Positions 32,433 to 41,252 of a stretch of DNA of 64,000 nt are shown here, piece by piece. Origin of the DNA: Methanosarcina vacuolata Z-761. GTDB lineage: Archaea; Halobacteriota; Methanosarcinia; Methanosarcinales; Methanosarcinaceae. The stretch's first letter is position 1; the number at the start of each line of letters is the position of its first letter. Made by a program: the position numbers and the translations under genes. The notes beneath the pieces were generated by a model. That model worked only from the letters and a program-made list of their open reading frames with translations, did not search any database and had not been told where the DNA came from. Where the stretch lies: assembly GCF_000969905.1 (NCBI RefSeq), contig NZ_CP009520.1:1612001-1676000 (forward strand), given 5' to 3'.

Positions 32433-34325
32433 TTATCTACTTAGGGTCAGTTGTATTTCTTGTTGTTCAAACACATCAAATTTAAACTGACTTTCCAAGC
32501 TTTTGTATCCTTCGAGTTCCAAGCGAACTGAATACGTTTTCAGCTTATCGATTGGAAGCGACTTTGAGGTTTTCCCTACATATTTTTCGTCTAATGATAT
32601 ACTTGCTCCTTCTGGAATTGAATGAATGATTAAGTATGTAGATGGCTTCATCGATCCAAATGCATAGTGTGGAAATGAAAAAGAAATATCTATATAATTT
32701 CCACCTTCATCTATAGATATTTTCTTGATAGTCATTTCCGGAGGATTGGATATCTCACTTTTATTTACTAAATAACTTATTTTATTTAATGAAACAGTTC
32801 CGTGTTCTCTTACTCTCGCTTCAGCTACTTTGCGTTCGTCTAACTGTAATTCCAATGATACTTCTTTCATTTCAGAATCTATTTGCTTTATTATTAGAAT
32901 ATACCCATCTCCAAAATCAAGACTTTCTCCAACTCTCTTTTTTCGAAAATAATCTCCATAGAACTTAATTGAATCTCCTTCTGTTAGAATTTTTGTTTCA
33001 GAAGTAGGTGTGTCATATCCACTAACTGGCTCGTAACTTATCGTGTATGTGCCTTTAGGTGCATTTAATCTAGCCCAGTATGATCCGTTTCCCCTATATT
33101 CCCCCGTAGGTCCGAATATAGAAAACGTTGCATTTGTTAACGGAACTGAGTCAGGACTCCATTTTAGACTTGTGTATACATATATGTCACCGGTCCCATT
33201 CTTTCCGAGAACATTAGGCGAGAGTTCACTGGTGTTGACCAGGATTTCTTTGGAAGTTGATATATTGTACATGTAGATCTCAGATTGATTCCATCCATTG
33301 CGATTATCCACCCACACGATTTTATCCCCGTAAATTGCAGGAGAGTATGCTGATCCATTGGCTGTAATTTGAGTCTTCACGGAGGTGGACAAATTGTACA
33401 TGTAGATATCGGCTTTACCATTGCGGTAATCTTGCCACACTATCCTGTCACCGTAGATTGCAGGAGAATCTGCTGATCCACTGGTTATAATTTGAGTTTC
33501 GGCAGAGGTGGACAAATTGTACATGTAGAACTCAGATTGATTCCATCCGTTGCGATTATCCTTCCACACGATTTTATCCCCGTAAATTGCAGGATAATCT
33601 GCTGATCCACTGGTTGTAATTTGAGTTTCTACGGAAGTGGACAAATTGTACATGTAGATTTCAGATTGATTCCATCCGTTGCGATTATCCTTCCACACGA
33701 TTTTATCCCCATAAATTGCAGGATAGTATGCTGATCCATTGGTTGTAATTTGAGTTTCTACGGAGGTGGACAAATTGTACATGTAGACCTCAGATTGATT
33801 CCATCCATTGCGATTGTCCTTCCACACGATTTTATCCTCGTAAATTGCAGGAGAATCTGCTGATCCACTGGTTGTAATTTGTGTTTCCGACTGGGTAGAA
33901 AGATTATACATGTAAATATCCGAGTACTTGCTGCGACTATCCACCCACACGATTTTATCCCCGTAAATTGCAGGATAGTCTGCTGATCCACTGGCGGTAA
34001 TTCGATTGTTAGTGGAATTGTTGATATTATATACGTAGATATCTTTATTCCAGTCTACATTGCGGAAACTCTGCCATACTATCCTGTTACCATATATAGC
34101 AGGAATACTTGGGCTTGAGAAATTATTGACAGCACTCATCTGCGTAGCGTTTTCATATGAATAATATTCAACAGTAAGAAATTGATTATCTACAGATTTA
34201 TTCTGTGGTAAAGTTGCATTGGAATTATTTATTACAGTTAACTCTCTTGTAGAAGCAGGATCACAAACAGAGATCATAAGACATATAGTAGCCACTAAAG
34301 AAATCGTTGTTTTATTTGCTGACAT
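32433..34325 (-). CDS. Secreted beta-propeller surface protein with PEGA-like C-terminus
   Basis: 630 aa. A signal peptide (about 1-27) is followed by about seven near-identical propeller blades (about 70-360), each with PAIYGDKIVWKDNRN, IYMYNLSTS and ETQITTSGSA, like TolB/WD40-type repeats of Methanosarcina surface proteins. Many Asn-X-Ser/Thr sites suggest glycosylation. A middle domain (about 375-440) is Ig/carboxypeptidase-like (APKGTYTISYEP). The next (about 455-560) resembles domains of methanosarcinal S-layer proteins (GESLDFGDGYILIIKQID). The C-terminus (about 565-630) is a PEGA-like domain (IPEGASISLDEKYVGKTS). No C-terminal anchor is seen. GGGGA stands before the ATG. Binding or adhesion outside the cell is likely. 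Confidence 0.75.
   Translation of the reverse strand: MSANKTTISLVATICLMISVCDPASTRELTVINNSNATLPQNKSVDNQFLTVEYYSYENATQMSAVNNFSSPSIPAIYGNRIVWQSFRNVDWNKDIYVYNINNSTNNRITASGSADYPAIYGDKIVWVDSRSKYSDIYMYNLSTQSETQITTSGSADSPAIYEDKIVWKDNRNGWNQSEVYMYNLSTSVETQITTNGSAYYPAIYGDKIVWKDNRNGWNQSEIYMYNLSTSVETQITTSGSADYPAIYGDKIVWKDNRNGWNQSEFYMYNLSTSAETQIITSGSADSPAIYGDRIVWQDYRNGKADIYMYNLSTSVKTQITANGSAYSPAIYGDKIVWVDNRNGWNQSEIYMYNISTSKEILVNTSELSPNVLGKNGTGDIYVYTSLKWSPDSVPLTNATFSIFGPTGEYRGNGSYWARLNAPKGTYTISYEPVSGYDTPTSETKILTEGDSIKFYGDYFRKKRVGESLDFGDGYILIIKQIDSEMKEVSLELQLDERKVAEARVREHGTVSLNKISYLVNKSEISNPPEMTIKKISIDEGGNYIDISFSFPHYAFGSMKPSTYLIIHSIPEGASISLDEKYVGKTSKSLPIDKLKTYSVRLELEGYKSLESQFKFDVFEQQEIQLTLSR
33270..34080. 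repeat. Tandem repeat inside the beta-propeller gene
   Basis: Six to seven DNA units of about 115-130 bp encode the blades. Several neighbouring units are almost identical at DNA level, including TTTTATCCCCGTAAATTGCA and GATTCCATCCGTTGCGATTA, so they arose by recent duplication or are kept alike by gene conversion. Confidence 0.85.
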
Positions 34326-35124
34326 TTGTTACTTCCCCACTCAAACTCTAAAAGTTAGAATTAATCGAATCCTAAAAACAAAAGTTGTCTACGGATATAT
34401 AAATAATATTTATTGAATTATATATATTATTATCGCTTCTTTCTCAAAATAAGGATTAATTAATTAATTATTCTAACTTTTGGGGATTATTTCTTTTCTA
34501 TCGTGTATCTTACTGCTTTTATTTCTTATTTTTTTAAATTGAAGCTTTTATACCTCCAGAATCCTTTGACACATCATAACTCTTCAGGCTGGTGCTGGAT
34601 GGTGATAGGTGGAAACGAAGCAAAAAAGGCTCTTCGCTATTTTGTATTGGTTGAAAATAATTTCTTAGTTAAAAGTATTCAGATCAAATATGAAAACACC
34701 AATCTTGGATATGATTTTCAACAACAACTATTTTTATATATTGCATATGTTACTTTAACATTCAGGAGCTAAATATGAGCTTGACTATGTCACATTACAA
34801 GGTAAAGCGTCATCATTAGATCTCGTATGCCAAAGATATCGTTCGTAGTGAAATCGATAACAGCGATTGGAGTAACTGTCTAATCTGACAAAGTCAAGTG
34901 AGTTATCCATTCGAAAACCAAGTTGTTTTTACTCTTGAAAGGCTCTCTAATTAGCTTAGAATTAAAAGCTTACTGAATATCGGAGTATTCGAAAAAGATA
35001 CGTCAAACTGTACTGAAAATCAAAAGCCGAGATATCCGGAAACTAAGAAAGTCAAAAGTCCGGAAAATAAAAAGTTAAAGTATCTGGAAAGGAAAATAAC
35101 GCAGGACTGACTGAGTTTTTTCTT
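34326..35124. other. 0.8-kb region without a supported gene
   Basis: It contains the promoter of the propeller gene (minus strand) and an 89-codon open frame (34503-34772) with no ribosome-binding site or recognisable motif. Near 34985-35095 there is a degenerate repeat of AGTCCGGAAA/TATCCGGAAA. The sequence looks like decayed accessory DNA. Confidence 0.45.
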
Positions 35125-36249
35125 TTACCAGACAGTGTTGTTTTTCAGAGTTGCGAGAATGTTTGTGAACTCGTTGCTGAACCTGCAATTGCCAAAGTCC
35201 GGAGAATTCAGAATGTTCTTCTTTATTTCCTGCAGTCCGATCAGGAGATTTATATCGTCGCTGTATTCAAATCCTCCATCGGATGCCGTGATGTTCTCAG
35301 CAAGGACGTCAAGAAGCCTCGGGTCAAGATCATTTGTAATATATGTGTCCAGAATCAGAAGATCCGAAATTCTCTTGTAGAAGTCAATGAGCTCCTGGTA
35401 ACCGGGTATCGCGTAGGCTTTTGCCATCTTTTTTTGCCTGTTCAGGTAAATCAGGTAACGGGAGATTGTGCTTATAACATTCTCGATACCCTCTTTTTTA
35501 GGGAACGCGATTGGGAACCTTTTCAGCATTTGTGAATTAAGTTTGCCTCTGCTCTGCACCTCTTTGCGTCTCCAGACCTCAGGAAAAGCCTTTGCTATTG
35601 AAGAGTTGAGTACAGCCGTAACATAATGGTAGAGTGTGGGGTCTCCGAGAACAACACCTACACCGTTTGCAAAAACATGCTTTCCGGTAGGATCATATGA
35701 GGCCTGAATGCGGGAGTTGCTGGTAATGATGATTTTAGGTGTGTTTATATACCGCAGGAAACTTTCATTTTCGAAACGGTAATCAGCCGAAATGAGTTCC
35801 TGTGTTTTGGCCTCAGACTGCTGTTTGATTTCCATTGACTGCTGTTTGATTTCCATTAGCTGTTTATAAGCTGCAGGAAATTTTGCTTTCAGTTCCTCGG
35901 GCTGGAATATCCTGTATTCTTTCCTTATGTTATTGTCAAGGATTTCATAAGGCACCATAAACTGGTACTGAGTTGATTGAACCGTAAATTCATTCGAAAC
36001 GGAATCATCTACATAAGGGTATATGAGTTCTTTTTCCATACCCGCCTGTTCTATATTCACATTTATCTGAGAGTCTTTGCAGACGCAGGATGCATCTGTA
36101 CAGTTCTCGCTTGAAAGGCCAGCTTTTTGTAAAAAATCGTTTGTGGGGGGTACACCTTCAAAAACTTCTATTGAAATGTCTTCTAGGGTTCTAGGGATTT
36201 TGCTCAGCCTTTCTACAATATAGTCCTTACTCCAGAACATATATTTCAC
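35125..36249 (-). CDS. Isolated TaqI-like specificity (target-recognition) domain protein, probably a fragment
   Basis: 374 aa. The pattern LIYPYVDDSVSNEFTVQSTQYQFMVPYEI, then RYINTPKIIITSNSRIQASYD, VFANGVGVVLGD, LYHYVTAVLNSSIAKAF and KLNSQMLKRFPI matches the C-terminal target-recognition part of TaqI-like or type IIG N6-adenine methyltransferases. No methylase motifs (NPPY, SAM loop) or nuclease motifs precede it. A repeated MEIKQQS pair marks a coiled-coil hinge. A TATATATAAAA stands only 10-20 bp before the first ATG, so translation may start a few codons later. It could be a relic of a restriction-modification gene or a free specificity subunit. Confidence 0.6.
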   Translation of the reverse strand: MKYMFWSKDYIVERLSKIPRTLEDISIEVFEGVPPTNDFLQKAGLSSENCTDASCVCKDSQINVNIEQAGMEKELIYPYVDDSVSNEFTVQSTQYQFMVPYEILDNNIRKEYRIFQPEELKAKFPAAYKQLMEIKQQSMEIKQQSEAKTQELISADYRFENESFLRYINTPKIIITSNSRIQASYDPTGKHVFANGVGVVLGDPTLYHYVTAVLNSSIAKAFPEVWRRKEVQSRGKLNSQMLKRFPIAFPKKEGIENVISTISRYLIYLNRQKKMAKAYAIPGYQELIDFYKRISDLLILDTYITNDLDPRLLDVLAENITASDGGFEYSDDINLLIGLQEIKKNILNSPDFGNCRFSNEFTNILATLKNNTVW

Positions 36250-36536
36250 TTCTTTTTTATATATATAGGGAATTCTGGGTAAATGGTTTCTTTGTCGTGG
36301 GTTGGGTTCTCAAAAATTCGTTTTTGATTTTGAAGCACCTGATTGTTAACTCCTCAGAATCTCCATACTAAACTTTGAATATACCTCTTAATATAATAAT
36401 TTATTCATAATAAAGGTTAACAAATGAAACCGAACTTTTTAAGTTAACATAAAAAAGTGAGAACTAACGCCATTGAGTGAGATAAATCCTTTCAGGAAAA
36501 GGCAGTTTTTTTAAAATAAAGGTAATTATTCCAGGT

Positions 36537-37220
36537 TTACAAACCTGAAAAAACTCTCAATGCCTTTCTTGCATTATCCAGCATATTATGGTCGTTGTTG
36601 AAATAAATGTAGGTTTTCTCAGGCCCAAATTCACGGATTTTCCTGATAGTTTCGCTAATTTCCGCCTGAGAATAATCATAACTGTACCAGCCTTCTCTTC
36701 CGTGCATTCTCATATACACGTTTTTTCCGGGGAAGATGCGGTTTTTGTAGTCAGGTGAGTCTACGGACACCAGGGTTACTTTCCTCATAAGCTCTTCACA
36801 CGCCTCATAATTTCCCAGCAGGGCTTTGTTCCTTATCTCCAGGGCAAACCGTTTCCCAAGTTTTACGGCTTCTACAAACCTGAGTGCCCTTTCGATATCA
36901 TCAAACTTTGGAGGCACCTGAAATAAGTAAAAATCAATGAGATGATCCATGGGTCGGAAAAGCTCAAGGAAATTTCCCAGAGTTTCCAGGGAACTTTCAC
37001 TGAGTTGTCGCCAGTGGGTTATAGACCTGTGCACTTTTATGCTCCATCGTAGTTCAGTCCCCTTCCTGTTCCAGCCTTCAACCTGCTCAGGCGAGGGAAA
37101 CCTGTAATAACTGGCATTAAGTTCAACACTGTTCAGCCCGGAATTCTGGATAAACCAATCAAGGTTCTTCTTTTTGTTCCAATCATAATACCAGCCGCTT
37201 GTACCCACAAATGCCTCCAT
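36537..37220 (-). CDS. DUF72 family protein
   Basis: 227 aa, TIM-barrel-like. Family signs are the start VGTSGWYYDW, LNSVELNASYYRFPSPEQVEGW, a central KVHRSITHWRQL, LFQVPPKF, FALEIRN, then VYMRMHGREGWYSYDYS and YIYFNNDHN near the end. DUF72 proteins are widespread in bacteria and archaea and no reaction is firmly assigned. Length and motifs are complete. It is a single gene next to an IS1634-type element and shows no sign of damage. Confidence 0.82.
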   Translation of the reverse strand: MEAFVGTSGWYYDWNKKKNLDWFIQNSGLNSVELNASYYRFPSPEQVEGWNRKGTELRWSIKVHRSITHWRQLSESSLETLGNFLELFRPMDHLIDFYLFQVPPKFDDIERALRFVEAVKLGKRFALEIRNKALLGNYEACEELMRKVTLVSVDSPDYKNRIFPGKNVYMRMHGREGWYSYDYSQAEISETIRKIREFGPEKTYIYFNNDHNMLDNARKALRVFSGL

Positions 37221-37298
37221 AAAGTCCCCTTTTATACATCGGTCTGATAGCAGATCTATTTTTGGTTTATTCCTATTTATAACCTGACTTCCGCTTTT

Positions 37299-38885
37299 TT
37301 AAGCGCATAAATTCAATTTTTCCATAATTTCTTTTTGCTTTCTTGTGAGTTCTGTAACTATTACCTCTCCATTTTGCAGTTCTACTTTTCTGATCTTCTC
37401 AAGCTCTAAAAGTAAACTCTCTACTGTATAATCCTCAATAATTTTTGTTTCCTTCATCATACTCAGTAGCTTCATTCTAATAATTAGTCCGATAAAGCAG
37501 ACAAAAATGAATCCCTTTGTTGTTGAATCTTTGTTTGTGTTTAGTGGAAGCGACTGAATATCATTTTTCATTACTTTGAATCCTTTCTCAACAATATCTC
37601 TTTCTCTGTAGTAAGTGAGACATTCTACCCAATCACGTTCTCCATAATAAAAAAGGAAAAACTTCCCCATTCTGTTTATTCTCTGCGATACTGCATTTTT
37701 CTTGATATTGATTTTGAAATGGTCATCTATCTTTTTCCACGAATAGAAACTTGCCATTTCCCTTGCTCTCTCTTTGAACACCTCTGCCGCATTTCTCCAT
37801 CCTGGTATTGCTGTTTCTTCCAGTTTTTCCTTCATATCATAAAGACGGGAGTAAAATGTGCTTTTTTCTTCCATTTCTCTCTTTGGATCATAGAAACAGT
37901 ATCCATTGATCTTGAATTCCTTTTCCTCAAGAGTCACTGGCTTTACAAATATTGGTTTTTTGTGAAACTTATGAAGATATTCCGGACTTTCGATGTCTTT
38001 TTGTACTGAACTCATAAGCTCTTTGACACTTTTAAGTGCCATTGTAGCTGGCATAATAAAAGGAATCTTTTCCCTTACTAATTCCTCAATGTTTCCCTTG
38101 CTGAAAAAGCCTCTATCCATTACCAGTGTATAGTTTTCCATTCCATGAGCTTCTATCTTTTTTAGAGTATTTTTAAGAGTTGTAACGTCTACAATACTTC
38201 CAGGATAGATGTCATACATCACCGGAATTCCTTTTTCCTTATCCACAATCATGGAGAGATTTATTTGAGGAAGATCGCAATTGTCTCTATTGTATCCGTA
38301 TTCAAGAAGATTAATTAGTTGTGAGTAGCTCGATAAACTGGTAAGATCGTACATTAATGTGCGTTTTGTCCCAAGATTTCTAAACATTTTACCCATAAAC
38401 ATGGATGGAATGTCGCTATTACCTACTTTTGCAAGTAGATTACTGATGTTTTGACTTTTCAAGGGTAACTCAGGCCACTGGAGAGAAAGAACAGAATTCT
38501 CATACCAGGTTTTAAGGTTATACATAGCTGTAGGACGAATTACACGATTAAGTGCCATTGAAAGTATCATGTTCCTGTCTTTTTCATTGAACAGATCACC
38601 AAGATACTCTTCAATTTTGAGTTCTTCTACTATTTTCTGTAATGGAAGGAACTCACCATAGTTATAAGCATTTACAGGTTTGCTGGAAACGAAAGAAGTC
38701 TCATCTTGCACGATTTCATCGGAAGAGTTTAATGCGTCACGAACTCTAACAGGTTTACCGTTTATGTTTCTGCCAACATATTTGGATTTATGGCGAATTT
38801 GTTTCTTTTCCTTATCGTAATAAGGAATATCTTCGTACCAGTACTCAATTCCATTTATTTTCTTGATGCGGAGGATAGACTTCAT
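37299..38885 (-). CDS. IS1634-family transposase (IS4 superfamily, DDE)
   Basis: About 528 aa from ATG 38885. The N-terminus IEYWYEDIPYYDKEKKQ and GKYVGRN-like segment are typical of IS1634 transposases. DDE candidates are the aspartate of MYDLTSLSSYS, VMDRGFFSKGN, and the glutamate of YRERDIVEKGFKVMKND (YREK-like motif). A terminal zinc or anchor region is absent. The open frame extends 28 codons further upstream, but the ATG at 38885 lies right after the palindrome and TATA-like TATATAATAAG, and begins the conserved region, so I prefer it. The gene appears intact, so the element may be active. Confidence 0.82.
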   Translation of the reverse strand: MKSILRIKKINGIEYWYEDIPYYDKEKKQIRHKSKYVGRNINGKPVRVRDALNSSDEIVQDETSFVSSKPVNAYNYGEFLPLQKIVEELKIEEYLGDLFNEKDRNMILSMALNRVIRPTAMYNLKTWYENSVLSLQWPELPLKSQNISNLLAKVGNSDIPSMFMGKMFRNLGTKRTLMYDLTSLSSYSQLINLLEYGYNRDNCDLPQINLSMIVDKEKGIPVMYDIYPGSIVDVTTLKNTLKKIEAHGMENYTLVMDRGFFSKGNIEELVREKIPFIMPATMALKSVKELMSSVQKDIESPEYLHKFHKKPIFVKPVTLEEKEFKINGYCFYDPKREMEEKSTFYSRLYDMKEKLEETAIPGWRNAAEVFKERAREMASFYSWKKIDDHFKINIKKNAVSQRINRMGKFFLFYYGERDWVECLTYYRERDIVEKGFKVMKNDIQSLPLNTNKDSTTKGFIFVCFIGLIIRMKLLSMMKETKIIEDYTVESLLLELEKIRKVELQNGEVIVTELTRKQKEIMEKLNLCA

Positions 38886-38906
38886 GCGCTTATATAATAA
38901 GCGCAT
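38884..38906. promoter_or_regulatory. Palindrome over the transposase start, using the IS terminal-repeat core
   Basis: Ten-base arms ATGCGCTTAT and ATAAGCGCAT flank ATA, and the palindrome overlaps the transposase ATG. The arm contains ATGCGCTT, most of the IS terminal core TATGCGCTT. The middle is TATA-like. Binding of the transposase here would repress its own gene; this is inference. Confidence 0.5.
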
Positions 38907-38952
38907 AATAGTATAGATAGTTTTTGAATTGTTGTTTGGAAATGAGTAAGTT

Positions 38953-39106
38953 AGTATGCATCTGCACACGAATTAAATGAGCAAAATAGGGATACAAAAA
39001 GTATGCGCTTAAAATTTGGGAATTAAGGTAGTATGCATCTGCACACGAATTAAATGAGCAAAATAGGGATACAAAAAGTATGCGCTTAAAATTTGGGAAT
39101 TAAGGT
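38953..39106. repeat. Perfect 77-bp tandem duplication at the IS right end
   Basis: Two identical 77-bp units (38953-39029, 39030-39106), each with AGTATGCATCTGCACACG, GCAAAATAGGGATAC and TATGCGCTTAAAA. The identity shows a recent event. Confidence 0.95.
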
Positions 39107-39267
39107 TATAAGCGAAAAAGCTGGTGAGCAAAAAAGATGGTGAGCGAAAAACTGCTGTCGGGTTGCAGAAACTTAAAATAAAAAAATTGGTGTAAGATTG
39201 CAGGCACTTGAACACGAATTTGCCTATGATACCATTTTTACTGAGTCATCATTAAAGCAAGTTTTTA

Positions 39268-40320
39268 TCAGATAACATAGAACATATTCAATACACCATG
39301 GCATGTGCAGGTAGTAGCAACGAAAAAAGTCCTGTCCTCAAGTTTTTCAAACCTCTTCTCGCTTCTGTTTTCTTCAATGGATCTTAAAAACTCAAGGATC
39401 TCCAGCAGGTTCTGCTTGAACTCCTTTCCTTTAAGCCCTCCTATTCCCGGTTTCATCTGATAGCTCTCAAAGACCCAGCCTGGAAGATGCTGAAGAAGTT
39501 TTCGTGCATATTCAGTAATGGTTTCTGGCTTTTTACGTCCAAAGGTGGGGCAGCGGTCTTTTGGGCCCGGACAGCCGTCAGGGCAGATTTCTCCTTCCCT
39601 GGCATAAGAGAGAAACAACATGCCATATTCAGGGTAACGTCCTGCGATTACATCATCAGGAAAGGAAGTTGCAAGCTTTTCAAAAAAAGACATGAGCCTT
39701 TCGTCTTCAGGTCGGATAAATAGCTCGGTTACAGGGCTATCTTCCATCTGGCTTTTTTCCAGAATCTCTTCAGCATTTTCTTCTTTTTCGGGCTTCAGAG
39801 GAAGTTTTAGAAGATCGGAAAGCAGATATGCAGCTGCATGGCAGGGAACAGCAGGGATAATGTATTCAGGGATGCCGAGACTTAGAAGAAAAGGAATGTT
39901 GTCAAGATCCATTTTATAAAAGTAGGCTTCCATCTCATTGTTTTCCAACTTGGTTTCTACCTTGTTTTCTTTATCTTCCCTTTCGTTTTCTTCTCTTTCT
40001 TTATCTTCTCTTTCGTTTTCTCCTGCTGCGCTGGAGGATTTGAATGCTTCATCCTGAAATGACTCTGAAGCTTTGTTTTTCAGAAGATTTACCAGCTCGT
40101 CTTTAGTTTTAATGATGTTTGACTTCTTGGAAGCAGGCGCATTTTCATCCTTATCGATAACGAGCACGAAGGGAAACCTGTTTTTCCGGGCGTAATCAAG
40201 GAAATCAGTGCCGATTTTTCCTCCTCCGAGGACGAGGTAATAGTTTTTGATTACGTGAATTTTCTCAAGGTGATTTATTTTTTCGTCAACTTGAGACGCT
40301 TTATATTCCATACTTTCCAT
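39268..40320 (-). CDS. Conserved-looking protein with NAD-binding-like N-terminus and cysteine clusters
   Basis: 350 aa, not assigned to a named family. The N-terminus has a Rossmann-like glycine motif, YYLVLGGGKIGTDFLDYARKN (about 28-48), followed by FVLVIDKDENAP, as in TrkA-N-type domains. An acidic low-complexity insert with repeated EREDKE units spans about 100-130. The second half has CPDGCPGPKDRCP (about 255-267) and near the end ATTCTCHGVLNMF, which could bind a metal or an iron-sulfur cluster. It is cytoplasmic with no membrane segments. The gene is alone, 165 bp upstream of an M23-like gene on the same strand. The function is unknown; a redox or ligand-sensing role is a guess. Confidence 0.6.
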   Translation of the reverse strand: MESMEYKASQVDEKINHLEKIHVIKNYYLVLGGGKIGTDFLDYARKNRFPFVLVIDKDENAPASKKSNIIKTKDELVNLLKNKASESFQDEAFKSSSAAGENEREDKEREENEREDKENKVETKLENNEMEAYFYKMDLDNIPFLLSLGIPEYIIPAVPCHAAAYLLSDLLKLPLKPEKEENAEEILEKSQMEDSPVTELFIRPEDERLMSFFEKLATSFPDDVIAGRYPEYGMLFLSYAREGEICPDGCPGPKDRCPTFGRKKPETITEYARKLLQHLPGWVFESYQMKPGIGGLKGKEFKQNLLEILEFLRSIEENRSEKRFEKLEDRTFFVATTCTCHGVLNMFYVI

Positions 40321-40485
40321 AAGACACCAACCAGATAAGTTAAGGCGGCAGTAAGCTGTGAGGTTTTCTTATTTTTCGTGCGTGAAGATTACTCCTGGTT
40401 ACAGATACACAAGTAAAATTACAGTACAATTACAGAATAATTAGTATAATTACAGAGATTATAAATATTACAGATATCACAGATA

Positions 40486-41076
40486 TTACAGATCTAATTG
40501 TTCAAGGTATCCGGTAGGATCAATCAGGTTTTCAGGCATTTCTTCTGCAAACCAGTTACCTCCAAGATAATTTTTGTGAACGGTAATGGGTTCACTCCTC
40601 CAGATTTCAAAATGTAGCATACTTGGATTTTTGTTTTTCAGATTCTGGATGTAAAGCGGGCAGGAACCATCGATTTTTTCGGAGTTAAGAACCATTCCAA
40701 CATGCCCTATCAAGTTTCCTGCTTCTATTTTGTCTCCTTTTCTTACGGTAAAGTCTGCAAGTTCCCCGTATTTGCAGAACAGCCCACTGCTCTGTTTTAT
40801 AATCACATAATAAGTCGGGTTCCAGTAAGGCAATATTTCAGGCGAAGTCATCAGACCGGTTTCTGTGACAATTCCTCCTTCAATCGCAACTACCTCCGTA
40901 TTTTCAGGGGCATAAAGATCAACCCCACAGTGATGTCGGTCACCTCTGTTTTCCCAGAAGGAGCCGTTTTCTCCTTTTTGCGGAACATGTACCTTTTTGA
41001 GGTTTGTGTTCTCAATGTCTACTTTTTCCGGCGCTGTATTTTCTTGAACCTTTATGTTTAGAGGCCAGATTCTCAT
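40486..41076 (-). CDS. M23 (LytM-like) peptidase-fold protein
   Basis: 196 aa. The fold is recognised by HHCGVDLYAPENTEVVAIEGGIV (zinc ligands H49 and D53), VRKGDKIEAGNLIGHVGM, and LHFEIW with the third zinc ligand H155. The usual HxH pair near the end is MLH here: M153 replaces the catalytic histidine, so peptidase activity is doubtful. No signal peptide or membrane helix is visible. Methanosarcina lacks murein, so a substrate is not obvious; a binding or regulatory role is possible. The gene stands alone and is complete. Confidence 0.65.
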   Translation of the reverse strand: MRIWPLNIKVQENTAPEKVDIENTNLKKVHVPQKGENGSFWENRGDRHHCGVDLYAPENTEVVAIEGGIVTETGLMTSPEILPYWNPTYYVIIKQSSGLFCKYGELADFTVRKGDKIEAGNLIGHVGMVLNSEKIDGSCPLYIQNLKNKNPSMLHFEIWRSEPITVHKNYLGGNWFAEEMPENLIDPTGYLEQLDL

Positions 41077-41252
41077 GGAGTTTCAGTGTACATGAAAAGT
41101 ATAAAAGCCTTTTTTGCTTTGAGATTGGCGTTTCTGCGAGTGAAAAAATAAGAAAAATAGTAGAAATAGAATGAGGAGGATCAAGCCCTCATCCTATAGT
41201 TTTAGCCTGCTGCTTTTATCCTTTGGGCTCTGCTAAGGTTCCTTCAATCAAG

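Larger units (their letters stand above)
37297..39014 (-). mobile_element. IS1634-type insertion element
   Basis: A single transposase gene is bounded by the inverted repeat TTTTAAGCGCATA (37297-37309) and TATGCGCTTAAAA (39002-39014). The left repeat overlaps the transposase stop codon. The same core also forms a palindrome around the transposase start (38884-38906). A 77-bp tandem duplication (38953-39106) doubles the right end, so a second TATGCGCTTAAAA lies at 39079-39091. Further bases of the ends and the target duplication could not be fixed. Confidence 0.7.

Noticed and set aside
34503-34772. 89-aa open frame as a gene
   Set aside because: It has no ribosome-binding site, no recognisable motif and lies in decayed-looking AT-rich DNA.
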